Origin: an uncultured Bacteroidales bacterium
Lineage (GTDB): Bacteria > Bacteroidota > Bacteroidia > Bacteroidales > UBA932
Reading direction: 5' to 3'
NCBI GenBank assembly: GCA_946405435.1
Contig: CAMJHF010000001.1
Coordinates: forward strand, 62,001-126,000
Length of the DNA: 64,000 bases
This document shows, one piece after another, positions 1-8,506 of this stretch. Each line of letters opens with the position of its first letter. Within the stretch, counting starts at the first letter, position 1. The notes below the pieces were generated by a model. That model saw only the letters and a list, made by a program, of their open reading frames with translations, made no database searches and was not told the origin of the DNA. The translations under genes and the position numbers were made by a program.

Positions 1-915
1 AAGGGCCAGGTGACCACGAGCGACGTGTCAGGCAACCTGTACCGCGAAATATACATCCAGGACGAAACCGGCGGCATCGACCTCAAACTCGGCAAGTCTT
101 CGCTCTACAGCGAATACAAGATAGGGCAGTGGCTCTATGTGAGCTGCGCCGACCTCGTGCTCGGGGCCTACAACGGCATGCCGCAGCTGGGCGCCGAGGC
201 CGACAATACCTCCACCAACGAGTATGAGACCTCGTACATCGACGTCCAGACCGTCATCGACCAGCATGTGTTCAAGGGCCCTTACGCCGAGCCCCTCAAG
301 CCCCTGGTGGTAAGCGAGCAGGACATCAAGAACGCCATCTCCAAGGGCTTTACGGGCGAGCTGTGGGGCAAGCTGGTGACCGTTCCGGGGCTCCTTTACA
401 AGAAAGAGATTTTCGCCCTGTTCTATCCCAATCCCAACATGCCGCACAAGAGCGGCAATCCAGAGAACCGCGTGTTCCTGTCCGACAACGGCACATGGGG
501 GATTACTACCTGGGCGCTTACCAAGTCAAGGTACATATCCAACATCTACGAGGGCTTGTGGGACGCTGCCGAGGTGGGCAGCGGAGCCACCCGCTACGGC
601 CCCATAACCGGCGCTCCTGCAGATTATCTGAAGCCCGGAAAGATCCTCGACAGCTTTGGTTTCGACAGCCATTCTTCCTACAAAGATATTATGGCCAACT
701 ATGCCACAGCCAACTATGTGTCGCACTATTTCGTGCTGGGTAAGACGGACGTGCAGGTGCGTACGAGCGGCTACGCCAAGTTCGCCGACGAGCGGCTGGA
801 CGAGCGCATCCTCAACGGTTCCGCCTGCGACATCACCGGCATACTGACAGTTTATGACGGCTCCGCACAGTTTACCCTGATCGACGAGCCTTCAGTATCG
901 GTAATTGTTAAATAG
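1..915 (+). CDS. DUF5689-like exported protein, 3' part
   Basis: The reading frame is open to the left edge of the window, so the true start lies upstream; the GTG at position 10 is not a convincing start. The visible 304 codons begin in a segment typical of Bacteroidales DUF5689 domains, including the motif IYIQDETGGI near the start, a pattern associated with OB-fold-like domains of lipoproteins. Its role is unknown. A stop at 913-915 lies 11 bp before the next gene, so the two may be co-transcribed. The family assignment rests on motif memory, not on a search. Confidence 0.7.
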   Translation, partial: KGQVTTSDVSGNLYREIYIQDETGGIDLKLGKSSLYSEYKIGQWLYVSCADLVLGAYNGMPQLGAEADNTSTNEYETSYIDVQTVIDQHVFKGPYAEPLKPLVVSEQDIKNAISKGFTGELWGKLVTVPGLLYKKEIFALFYPNPNMPHKSGNPENRVFLSDNGTWGITTWALTKSRYISNIYEGLWDAAEVGSGATRYGPITGAPADYLKPGKILDSFGFDSHSSYKDIMANYATANYVSHYFVLGKTDVQVRTSGYAKFADERLDERILNGSACDITGILTVYDGSAQFTLIDEPSVSVIVK

Positions 916-926
916 TTGTTAACGAT

Positions 927-2924
927 ATGAAAAAAGCAGCCCTATTATTATCATTGGCTATTGTGATGACTGGTTGTGGAAAGAGCAACGTGTTCCTGCA
1001 GGAATGGGACACACCCTACGGAATTCCTCCGTTCGACAAGATCAAACTGGCGGACTACATGCCCGCGATAGAGGCCGGTATGAAGCAGCAGAACGCTGAA
1101 ATACAGGCGATTATTGATAACGAAGAGGCCCCCTCTTTCGAGAATACCATTGCGGCCTACGACCGCAGCGGCGCTATCCTGGACAAGGTCGGCGCCGTCC
1201 TCTTCAACGTGAGCGAGTCGGACTACAGTCCTGAGCTCAACGAAATTGTGGAGAAGGCTACGCCCCTGCTGTCCGCCCACGGCGACAACATCATGATGAA
1301 TCCGGCTCTCTTCGCCCGCGTAAAGGCCGTTTACGAGGCCGACCAGAGCGCCCTGAGCCGCGAGGAGCAGATGCTTCTGAAAGATCTCTACGAAGGCTTT
1401 GTGCGCAACGGCGTAGGCCTTGACGAGGCCGGCCAGGCCCGCCTCAAGGAAATCAACAGCGAGCTGTCGACCCTGGCCCTCACTTTTGCCAACAACCTTC
1501 TCGCCCAGAGCAACGCCTTCAAGGAAGAACTTGGCTTCTCCGTGTCTTCTTACTACGACAAGATGGCGTCCGAGCCCGACAGGGCCCTTCGCGAGAAGAT
1601 TTTCCGCATGTACTCTGGACGTGGCTCCAATGGAGACGAATATGACAACAATGCCGTCGTGCTCCGCATCATGGAACTGCGCATAGAGAAGGCGAAGCTC
1701 ATGGGCTACGACACTCCCGCCGCCTTCATCCTCGAGGACAAGATGGCCGGCAATCCTGCCGCGGTGGATGCTTTCCTCGGGGACATCATGGCTGCAGCCA
1801 TGCGTCGTGCCAAGGAGGAAGTGGCTGACATGCAGAAGCTTATGGACGAGGATGCGGCGGCAGGCGTGGTGCCTGCAGGCTCCCGCATCGAGCCATGGGA
1901 CTACATGTACTACGCCGAGCGTGTCCGCAAGGCCCGCTACGATCTGGACGAGTCCCTGGTGAGCGAGTACTTCAAGATGGAGAATGTCCGTGCAGGCGTG
2001 TTCGGCAATGCCTCCCGCCTCTACGGCATCAGCTTCGAGCCCATCACCGGCGTGCCCCTGTACAACCCTGAGTGCGAGGCGTTCAAGGTAGTGGATTCCG
2101 ACGGTTCGCTCATCGGCGTCATCATCACCGACTACTATCCCCGCGACACCAAGAGGGGAGGGGCATGGATGACCAATTTCGTGGAACAGAGCGAGGGCGT
2201 GCGCCCCGTGATCGTCAACGTGGGCAACTTCAACAAGCCCACCGCCGACAAGCCGTCCCTTCTCACCATCGACCAGGTGGAGACCATGTTCCATGAGTTC
2301 GGCCACGCCCTGCACGGCCTTCTGAGCCAGTGCAAGTACAAGGGCGTCAGCGGCACTTCCGTCAAGCGCGACTTCGTGGAATTCCCTTCGCAGGTCAACG
2401 AGAACTGGGCTTTCGAGCCCGAGGTGCTTGCCACCTATGCCTTTCATTACAAGACCGGTGAGGTGATTCCCGCCGAACTGGTGGAGAAGATCCAGGCCGC
2501 GTCCAACTTCAACCAGGGATTCACCACCGGCGAGCTCTGCGCCGCCAGCATCCTGGACATGAAGTGGCACGAGCTCTCCAGCATCGAAGGAATCACGGTC
2601 CCCGAGTTCGAAAAGAAAGTCTGCGAGGAGATGGGTCTCATCAAAAAGATCATCCCGCGCTATTGCAGCACCTATTTCAATCACATCTTCGGCTCCAGCG
2701 GCTACAGCGCCGGCTACTACAGCTATCTGTGGGCGGAGGTGCTTGATAAAGACGCCTTCGAGCTCTTCAAGCAGAAGGGAATACTCGACAAGGAGACCGC
2801 CATGAGCCTGCGCCGCAACATCCTCGAAAAGGGCGGAAGCGAAGAGCCCATGACTCTCTACCGCGCCTTCCGCGGCCAGGACCCCGACCCAGGCGCCCTG
2901 CTCCGCGCCCGCGGATTGCAGTAG
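927..2924 (+). CDS. dcp: M3 family zinc metallopeptidase (peptidyl-dipeptidase Dcp-like)
   Basis: A 665-residue protein with the M3 zinc motif FHEFGHALHG near residue 455. The His-Glu-x-x-His core binds zinc and the downstream Glu region completes the site. M3 enzymes of this type release dipeptides from peptide C-termini or trim oligopeptides. The N-terminus MKKAALLLSLAIVMTGCGKS is a lipoprotein signal with a lipobox Cys at residue 17, so the enzyme is probably anchored in the envelope. The length matches the Dcp/oligopeptidase A group. Dcp and oligopeptidase specificity cannot be told apart from sequence alone. Confidence 0.92.
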   Translation: MKKAALLLSLAIVMTGCGKSNVFLQEWDTPYGIPPFDKIKLADYMPAIEAGMKQQNAEIQAIIDNEEAPSFENTIAAYDRSGAILDKVGAVLFNVSESDYSPELNEIVEKATPLLSAHGDNIMMNPALFARVKAVYEADQSALSREEQMLLKDLYEGFVRNGVGLDEAGQARLKEINSELSTLALTFANNLLAQSNAFKEELGFSVSSYYDKMASEPDRALREKIFRMYSGRGSNGDEYDNNAVVLRIMELRIEKAKLMGYDTPAAFILEDKMAGNPAAVDAFLGDIMAAAMRRAKEEVADMQKLMDEDAAAGVVPAGSRIEPWDYMYYAERVRKARYDLDESLVSEYFKMENVRAGVFGNASRLYGISFEPITGVPLYNPECEAFKVVDSDGSLIGVIITDYYPRDTKRGGAWMTNFVEQSEGVRPVIVNVGNFNKPTADKPSLLTIDQVETMFHEFGHALHGLLSQCKYKGVSGTSVKRDFVEFPSQVNENWAFEPEVLATYAFHYKTGEVIPAELVEKIQAASNFNQGFTTGELCAASILDMKWHELSSIEGITVPEFEKKVCEEMGLIKKIIPRYCSTYFNHIFGSSGYSAGYYSYLWAEVLDKDAFELFKQKGILDKETAMSLRRNILEKGGSEEPMTLYRAFRGQDPDPGALLRARGLQ

Positions 2925-2948
2925 CGGCTATTGGCCGAGGCTTTAGGT

Positions 2949-2982
2949 GTACAAGGTCAGATCTCAGAAATCGACCTTGTAC
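2949..2982. repeat. Dispersed GTACAAGGTC inverted repeat, copy 1
   Basis: Perfect 10-bp arms (2949-2958 and 2973-2982) around a 14-nt loop. The same arms recur at 37027-37061 and 37102-37136. This copy lies between the convergent 3' ends of the M3 peptidase and a minus-strand regulator, so it could act as a two-way terminator. The repeated arm sequence also fits a REP-like dispersed palindrome. The rest of the 104-bp gap shows nothing else. Confidence 0.7.
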
Positions 2983-3028
2983 GCCAGTGTTGTTTCGCAC
3001 CTGCTGTGAACGTACGGGGGGACCTTGA

Positions 3029-4645
3029 TTATCTTGTTCTCGAGTATAGATCTTTGAGCCAAGTGTTCAGGTTGAGGGTGCCCAGGTCCTCTCCTATCTT
3101 GCTGCGTATGCTGCCGTTGAGGTGGTATATGTCTACCTTGTAAAGTATATCGGTCATTTCCTTGGAGGAATAGCCGCAGGCATACAGCGAGCAAAGGCCT
3201 ATCTCTTCCGGGCTGAGCCCCTTGCCGGACAGGACGGTGGTGAACCCGGGGTTGGTCATGGCGTAAAGCATCCCGATGGAGGATAGCATCTCGCGGCGGT
3301 CTTTATTCATGGATTCGAGCACTTTCCGGCCCTTGGGTGCCGGGAACTTGACATTTGTGATAAATGGGCGGAGTGCGTTTATGCGCTTGTCAAGGACGTT
3401 CCTTATCGACTCGGGGGTATCAGACCCCGTCTGCTTGAACACTTTGGTAATCAGGTCGTACTCTTTCCTTATTTCTTCAAGTTGGAGTTTGTTTTTCCTG
3501 TTCTTGTGGAACAGCGCAGCAGCTGCGCCGCTACCTGCAGCCAGCACTGCCAGCAGAACTGCGAGCAACACGAGCTTGTCCTTGCGCGATCTGGCTTGTT
3601 CTTCAATGTTTGCGCTCCTTTCTTCCAGGAAGCGGATGTCGTCGTTTAATGCATTCAGGCTCAATGATTCTACTGCTCTCTGGTATTCCTGCTGAGCAAT
3701 CCGGTACTCATCCCATCTGCCAGTGGCTTCGCATAGAGCAGATAAGGTTGAATAGTACTTAATTATTTCAAAATAATCGTCTTTATCTGGTACCGGGATT
3801 GTCTTTATAATATCCTCAGCTCCTTCTATGTCACCTGTTTTTAAATGGAAGTCGGCAACTTGGTATGTATTTGGTTTTATGTGATTACTATTACAGGATT
3901 CTATATACTTTGAGTATACCATTTTAAGAGAATCTATACTTATGTCGCTTACCAGACTCTGTTGAAGGCATGCTCTATAGTAGTTGTGATTTGGTTCTAT
4001 ATGTTTGTCTTTCATCCATTTCCTTATCTCGTTAATTGTATTATTCGATTCTGTATATAGTTCATTAATGAAATAAAGATTTGATTCGTTAAGAGCGTAG
4101 GCCATGAAAAAATCAGGATTATCCAATTGCTTAGCTAAGTCTTTTGCTTTTGTACTTTCCATTAATGCTTTATCATTAGCAAAATGGTGACGGTATACTG
4201 CGGATTTGTTGTAATGAAGCCTTGCGCGATAATCAATCGGAATGGTTTTATCCACATAACTCTCTGCTTTAAGATACGCTTCAAGCGATTCTTTGTATGA
4301 ACCAGCATTAGAACAAATACGCCCAAGATAATAATATGAATAGAACCGGTGTAACTTGTCTCCGTGAGTGGAATAGTATTCAACAGCATTGTTGATCAAT
4401 GAATCAGAAGTTACATCTATATAGTTCTTGTCCATGGCCATTGACATAAGAAGGCTGTACAAAGCATAATCCTCCTTGTCTGTATCGGCTTTAACGTCCA
4501 TCCCGGACAGTTCGCTATAGGCCCTTTTGGGATTCTCTTGAATGTAACCCTCAATATCTCTTAATTTAGTCAAAACTTCGTTGTTCGCATTACAACAAAT
4601 AATAACAGACACGGATAAAAGACTTAGGATTCTGTGAATAGTCAT
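3029..4645 (-). CDS. Membrane TPR regulator with C-terminal LuxR-like HTH (module A)
   Basis: A 538-residue protein if started at 4645, where a signal or lipoprotein leader (LLSVSVIICC) begins. A farther in-frame start at 4711 would add 22 residues ahead of the signal and is unlikely. The first ~340 residues are helical repeats of TPR type. A membrane helix follows near residues 357-379 (LVLLAVLLAVLAAG), then a charged coiled stretch, then a C-terminal domain containing SPEEIGLCSLYACGYSSKEM, which resembles a LuxR-type HTH. It would join an exported sensor region to a cytoplasmic DNA-binding end. It is divergent from the small beta-barrel gene at 5071 and paralogous to 18168-19790. The 5' half is AT-richer than neighbouring genes. 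No ligand or target is known. Confidence 0.75.
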   Translation of the reverse strand: MTIHRILSLLSVSVIICCNANNEVLTKLRDIEGYIQENPKRAYSELSGMDVKADTDKEDYALYSLLMSMAMDKNYIDVTSDSLINNAVEYYSTHGDKLHRFYSYYYLGRICSNAGSYKESLEAYLKAESYVDKTIPIDYRARLHYNKSAVYRHHFANDKALMESTKAKDLAKQLDNPDFFMAYALNESNLYFINELYTESNNTINEIRKWMKDKHIEPNHNYYRACLQQSLVSDISIDSLKMVYSKYIESCNSNHIKPNTYQVADFHLKTGDIEGAEDIIKTIPVPDKDDYFEIIKYYSTLSALCEATGRWDEYRIAQQEYQRAVESLSLNALNDDIRFLEERSANIEEQARSRKDKLVLLAVLLAVLAAGSGAAAALFHKNRKNKLQLEEIRKEYDLITKVFKQTGSDTPESIRNVLDKRINALRPFITNVKFPAPKGRKVLESMNKDRREMLSSIGMLYAMTNPGFTTVLSGKGLSPEEIGLCSLYACGYSSKEMTDILYKVDIYHLNGSIRSKIGEDLGTLNLNTWLKDLYSRTR

Positions 4646-4780
4646 ATACTCTTCGTTTTTGTGAAACAAAGTTAATGTTAATTTACATATATCTTGGCCC
4701 ATGATTGGCATGTGTCAAACTTGGATTTTACAAATACCTAGTAATCAGATTTTTACGCCGAAAATTTCAGATATTTTTCC

Positions 4781-4811
4781 ATTGAAGTTAGACGGATATA
4801 AGCTAACTTTG
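4781..4811 (+). promoter_or_regulatory. Bacteroidetes-type promoter for module A
   Basis: ATTG at 4781-4784, a 19-nt spacer, then TAACTTTG at 4804-4811. This matches the Bacteroidetes -33 TTTG and -7 TAnnTTTG consensus apart from one base in the -33 box. It precedes the small frameshifted reading frame at 4840 and the beta-barrel gene at 5071. The -7 box is repeated in module B at 19972. Confidence 0.55.
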
Positions 4812-4839
4812 TAATCAAAACCAGTAACAATTCAATAAA

Positions 4840-4993
4840 ATGAAAAAGTTATTATTAACAATTCTCTCAATCGTTAATTGTACAAAACAAAACATGGGCA
4901 CAGGTTAAGACCCAGCTACAAAGTTATATTGGGACATACTTCACTCAGAATGATTACGACCAATACATTGCACCCTACAACTCGTATTTTTAA
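4840..4993 (+). pseudogene. Small exported-peptide gene with a frameshift (module A)
   Basis: An ATG at 4840 opens a signal-peptide-like start (MKKLLLTILSIVN) that ends at a TAA at 4906-4908. Shifting frame by one base inside the A-rich stretch near 4884-4890 restores a reading frame that continues WAQVKTQLQSYIGTYF and ends at 4993, for a product of about 50 residues. The same shift is present in module B at 20008-20161. It may therefore be a pseudogene older than the duplication, a leader peptide, or a site of programmed shifting. I see no homologue I can name. Confidence 0.45.
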
Positions 4994-5070
4994 CAATATG
5001 CAACGTTTCTATTATAGAAAGCATCTATAAGAAAGTCAAAACATTTAAGAAAGTAAAATCATAATTGGCT

Positions 5071-5655
5071 ATGAAGAGAATTATTACGCTTATATTAGCA
5101 CTTTCAGCTGTTGTCAGTCTTTTTGGGCAGAATGCCGGACACAAATTCGAGATTGGTGTGGGTTATGCCCCTTTCTTCTTGGAAATTTCTGATGATGGCG
5201 TTCGCATGCCATATGAAGGTGATGCTTATATTGAGTGGCGCTACGACTTCGGGAATCATTTTGACGTCGGAGCAAAGCTCGACTATAAGTATTGCCCGGT
5301 CACTACTGGCGAAGGAAATAACCAAATCACGTATTCCGGAGATCAGCATTACGGCGCCCTTCTGGCACTTGCGGACTTCAAGTTCCTTCCCGGAAAGAAG
5401 GTCAACCCCTTCATAGGTATCGGTGCCGGCGCAGGTTTCATTCTCGACGTGTGGCAAAAAGTTGATAACCCTCAGAACTATGATTCTTCCAAGCTGATGC
5501 CCCTTGGAGCCAAGGACCCTTCTTTCTTTTTCGTGGCGGTCCCGCGCATCGGCGTTGAGTTGTTCTATCATCTGAGGCTGTCGGCTTCTGTAGATCTTTC
5601 CGGCGCAGGCAATTCTAGAGCGCCCATCTGCTTCAACATAGGCTGGACCTTCTAG
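5071..5655 (+). CDS. Small outer-membrane beta-barrel protein (module A)
   Basis: A 194-residue protein with a signal peptide (MKRIITLILALSAVVSLFGQ). It has alternating amphipathic strands such as FEWRYDFG-like and GALLALADFKFLPG segments, glycine turns, and a C-terminal aromatic residue (GWTF), typical of small OmpA/PorT-like barrels in Bacteroidetes. The ATG at 5071 is preferred over a TTG two codons upstream. The signal peptide and last residues are almost identical to the module B copy at 20239, while the central part is diverged. A terminator hairpin follows. The function is unknown; it is probably paired with the divergent regulator. Confidence 0.7.
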   Translation: MKRIITLILALSAVVSLFGQNAGHKFEIGVGYAPFFLEISDDGVRMPYEGDAYIEWRYDFGNHFDVGAKLDYKYCPVTTGEGNNQITYSGDQHYGALLALADFKFLPGKKVNPFIGIGAGAGFILDVWQKVDNPQNYDSSKLMPLGAKDPSFFFVAVPRIGVELFYHLRLSASVDLSGAGNSRAPICFNIGWTF

Positions 5656-5680
5656 TCGTCGGCCTTCTTCCAGCTTTTCA

Positions 5681-5730
5681 CCAGCCGCCGGGCCCGGAAT
5701 CATCGTATTTGGGCCCGGCGGTGGTTTTTT
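5681..5730 (+). terminator. Rho-independent terminator after beta-barrel A
   Basis: An 11-bp GC-rich stem (5685-5695 with 5711-5721), extended by CCA/TGG across a one-base bulge, is followed by six T. The same hairpin follows the module B gene at 20849-20898. Confidence 0.85.
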
Positions 5731-5884
5731 GTGCTTTCGCGGGCCCATCTCTGACGATTTTAGTCCCGATGGCGGCACCGGCAAACTTTCTGGACAGGAA
5801 TTCCCCGGGAGTCAAGATTTCAGGCTTCCAAGTAGTCGGGACCGGACGCAGGTCAATGAGTTTCCATATACCTTTGGGGCGAAA

Positions 5885-5953
5885 TTACCTGAATTCTCTA
5901 TCCTCCTCGAGCATGCCGAGGTAGGAGTTGTAGCGCTCAGGGCTGATGAGGCC
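5885..5953 (-). pseudogene. Fragment of the rsgA 3' end
   Basis: This stretch matches the last ~23 codons of rsgA at 21052-21120, including the stop, with only a few differences; the shared block starts slightly outside the gene near 5866. There is no room for the rest of rsgA. It is best read as a scar left when the regulator/beta-barrel segment next to rsgA was copied here. Apart from this fragment and the terminator, the 5656-6068 gap shows nothing else. Confidence 0.8.
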
Positions 5954-6068
5954 TGAGCCAGAAGCAAGATTTTGATATAGTAGTTATTTAGAATATAGGA
6001 TGGATTGATTATATTTGTTTTAATAATCGAGAAGTCCTAACGATTAGTTTTTTTGACAGCGATTAAGT

Positions 6069-7508
6069 ATGGCTATTGTTAGAAATACGTTTATGAGTTT
6101 CCTTCGTCTTGTACCATTGATTGCATCTTTTCTTGCCGCGACAAGTTGTTCTGGTGGTTTTTTCGACAAGATGGATGATACTCCCTCACAACTGGAAGCT
6201 GTGGACTTGGGTTTGCCGTCGGGCACTTTATGGGCATCTCAGAACCTTGATGCTACTCACAACTGGGATTTGGGCGGGTGCTTCGCATGGGGGGAAACTC
6301 AAAAGAAAAATGGCTCTGTGGGTTACTCCTTCCTGGTAGACGGTGCACTTACTGCATATAGTTTTGACCAGAGTTTGGGTGTAGTAGATGAAAAGTATAT
6401 TCTGGAGATTCAAGATGATGCAGCTAGTGTTATCCTGGGAGAAGATTGGAGAATCCCGACAAAATGGGATTGTGAAGAGCTATATGAGAATTGTGTGTGG
6501 GAGGAAAAAATAATTCATGGGATAAGAGGTTTTTTAGTTTCGTCCAAGGTTAATTCAAACAGCATTTTTATTCCGTCCTATAAAGTGACGGGGGTCATCG
6601 GGCCAATTTACAACTATGATTATTGGACTAGTTGCGTATCGTCTAATAATTATACTCAAGCCGTTTATCTGCATCCCTCTGGGAAGCCGGAATTCGGCGA
6701 GTGCGACAGGAGAAATGGCTGTTATATACGTCCCGTATTAGCCAGAAGAGCACCCACAGAGGGGATTGCTTTTCAATCATCAAAAATTCCATTAACGGCT
6801 GGAACCAGTGAAAGAGTTGTGATAGATTTTACCCCACGAGACGCCCTGGATAGAAGAATAGCCTGGACATTAAGTGATGCTGATGTTGCGTACATTGACG
6901 ATAATGGTATAGTTACGGCTCTCTACCCAGGAACCGTACATCTTACTGCCAGTACGCCTTCCGGACTCAGTTCAGAAGCAGAAATTACTGTTTCAGATTT
7001 TATTATTCCGAAGAAAGTGGATCTTGGCTTGCCTTCCGGCACACTCTGGGCAGACCGGAACATCGGTGCTATTCAAGAAAATGATGATGGATTGAAGTTT
7101 GCTTGGGGCGAAGTGCGCCCAAAGATGTTGTTTATTCAACAGGATTATCTGGGGCCGTCAATCTCCTCAACAAATTATGTCTTGGCCTCGGAATATGACG
7201 CCGCTACTTTTATCCTCGGTGATGGCTGGAAAATGCCTACGGCATCGGATTTTAACGAACTGGTCGAAAACTGCGACATTCAATATGATGCAAGGCACGG
7301 TTATTATTTGTTGACCAGTCGAAGTAACGGAGGCATTCTGCACTTGCAATCAGTTTTTTGTTGGACATCTACAATGATTAATCATAGTGCCATCTACTTC
7401 CACATAGCACTTACAGATAATGGGATTCAGCCCCTATTTGAAACTATTCACAGTTCTTACCGAGGTCATGCAGTAAGGCCTATATATATAAATAAGGCAA
7501 ATGAATAG
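6069..7508 (+). CDS. Surface lipoprotein: two FISUMP-like domains around a Big_2 domain
   Basis: A 479-residue protein with a lipoprotein leader (IASFLAATSCSGG). Two copies of a domain start with VDLGLPSGTLWA (near residues 45 and 317) and contain WGE, DAA and WRIPT/WKMPT-like motifs. These are typical of the Fibrobacter succinogenes major paralogous domain group seen in Bacteroidetes surface proteins. Between them is a Big_2-like Ig domain (residues ~235-310, with ITAL/IVTALYPGTVHLTAS). The base composition is more AT-rich than the housekeeping genes around it, suggesting a different origin. It separates modules A and C. An inner ATG at 6093 is an alternative start. The ligand is unknown. 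Confidence 0.72.
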   Translation: MAIVRNTFMSFLRLVPLIASFLAATSCSGGFFDKMDDTPSQLEAVDLGLPSGTLWASQNLDATHNWDLGGCFAWGETQKKNGSVGYSFLVDGALTAYSFDQSLGVVDEKYILEIQDDAASVILGEDWRIPTKWDCEELYENCVWEEKIIHGIRGFLVSSKVNSNSIFIPSYKVTGVIGPIYNYDYWTSCVSSNNYTQAVYLHPSGKPEFGECDRRNGCYIRPVLARRAPTEGIAFQSSKIPLTAGTSERVVIDFTPRDALDRRIAWTLSDADVAYIDDNGIVTALYPGTVHLTASTPSGLSSEAEITVSDFIIPKKVDLGLPSGTLWADRNIGAIQENDDGLKFAWGEVRPKMLFIQQDYLGPSISSTNYVLASEYDAATFILGDGWKMPTASDFNELVENCDIQYDARHGYYLLTSRSNGGILHLQSVFCWTSTMINHSAIYFHIALTDNGIQPLFETIHSSYRGHAVRPIYINKANE

Positions 7509-7551
7509 CATATAAAATGTCTTTTACACTCCCAAGTTAGCCGCAGAGCAT

Positions 7552-7620
7552 ATAGCATGTCAAGGCAGGAGTTGTAGCGCGGCCCTGCCCGCATGGTGTT
7601 TGAGGTGCGGGGTTTATTTG
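7552..7620. pseudogene. Junction of rsgA-tail and dapF-tail fragments
   Basis: Positions ~7556-7580 resemble the rsgA 3' end (GGAGTTGTAGCGC shared). From 7576 to 7620 the sequence follows the last ~45 bp of dapF (18119-18165; GCATGGTGTTTGAGG shared), with several substitutions and one deleted base. The two fragments share AGCGC at the join. At the intact locus, dapF and rsgA flank the regulator/beta-barrel module, so this junction looks like the seam between tandem copies of that module. Confidence 0.6.
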
Positions 7621-7627
7621 ACTTTGG

Positions 7628-7883
7628 TATAAAGCTCTTTGAGCCAAGTGTTCAGGTTGAGGGAGCGTATGCTGCCGCAGGGCGGTGGTGAACCCTGGGT
7701 TGGTCATGGCGTAAAGCATCCCTATGGAGGATAGCATTTCGCGGCGGTCATTATTCATGGATTCGAGAACTTTCCTTGTCGACTCGTGGGTGTCGGAGCC
7801 CGTCTGCTTGAACACTTTGGTAATCAGGTCGTACTCTTTCCTTATTTCTTCAAGTTGGAGTTTGTTTGTCCTGTTTTTGCGGG
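7628..7883 (-). pseudogene. Internally deleted remnant of the TPR/HTH regulator
   Basis: This reads in close nucleotide similarity to the 3' part of the regulator at 3029-4645. Shared blocks include GAGCCAAGTGTTCAGGTTGA and the segment encoding ESMNNDRREMLSSIGMLYAM. At least three internal blocks are missing, including most of the HTH and the segment between the VFKQTGSDT and ESMN parts. No N-terminal region remains. It cannot encode a working regulator. It lies just upstream of the divergent beta-barrel gene at 7937, the same arrangement as modules A and B. Confidence 0.85.
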
Positions 7884-7936
7884 TACGATATGTGACTTAT
7901 GCAAGATTCAAGCGGCAACGGCATTTAAGAAGTGAT

Positions 7937-8506
7937 ATGAAGAGATTGCTTTTGTTCGTAGCTGCGCTTGCCATGAGTATTTCCGTGAGCGCCCAGTCAT
8001 CCGGCATAAGGCTGGGCGTAAGCGGTGTAAACGCTGCAGCCAGGTCTCTGCTGTTGACAACCAGGGGCGACACTACGCCTTATTCTCTAGGCTCAGTGTA
8101 CGACGAGGTGGGAGATCTGAAGGGATATGGCTCTGTATGCATAGGCTATGTTTATGAGCCGGGGGGGCGCTTTTCCTTTGCGGCCGATTTGCAGTACAGT
8201 CCTTTTGTAAGGACGGTTTATCGCGGTCGCACCGGAGCCGTCACCGGCACTTACATAGCCGCCGAAATGTTCTCGCTTTCCGGAATCTTCCGCTGGTCGT
8301 ATATCAAGCGGCCTCATTTCAGCATGTATGTCGGCGGAGGCCCGATGGTGTTCGTGACCAATAATTTGCCAATCCCCCTTGTGCTGGCACAGCTAAATCC
8401 CATTTGCTTTTCGGCGGGAGGGGAGAGGCTTCGGGTATTCATGGAAGCAGGATACGGCGCAATGTTTACAGGCGCGCAGATTGGAGTTTCATATATTTTT
8501 AAATGA
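7937..8506 (+). CDS. Small outer-membrane beta-barrel protein (module C)
   Basis: A 189-residue protein with a clear signal peptide (MKRLLLFVAALAMSISVSAQ), amphipathic strands, a glycine-rich YVGGGPMVF segment and a C-terminal YIFK. It is probably an outer-membrane barrel of the same general type as the genes at 5071 and 20239, though its mature part is clearly different. The start at 7937 follows a CATTTAAGAAGT segment also found upstream of the other two genes. A longer frame running back through the regulator remnant to 7724 is not credible. It overlaps the next gene by four bases (ATGA), implying coupled translation. Confidence 0.65.
   Translation: MKRLLLFVAALAMSISVSAQSSGIRLGVSGVNAAARSLLLTTRGDTTPYSLGSVYDEVGDLKGYGSVCIGYVYEPGGRFSFAADLQYSPFVRTVYRGRTGAVTGTYIAAEMFSLSGIFRWSYIKRPHFSMYVGGGPMVFVTNNLPIPLVLAQLNPICFSAGGERLRVFMEAGYGAMFTGAQIGVSYIFK

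Noticed and set aside
7724..8506. A longer version of beta-barrel C starting at 7724
   Set aside because: The extra N-terminus is antisense to the regulator remnant. A clear signal peptide starts at 7937.
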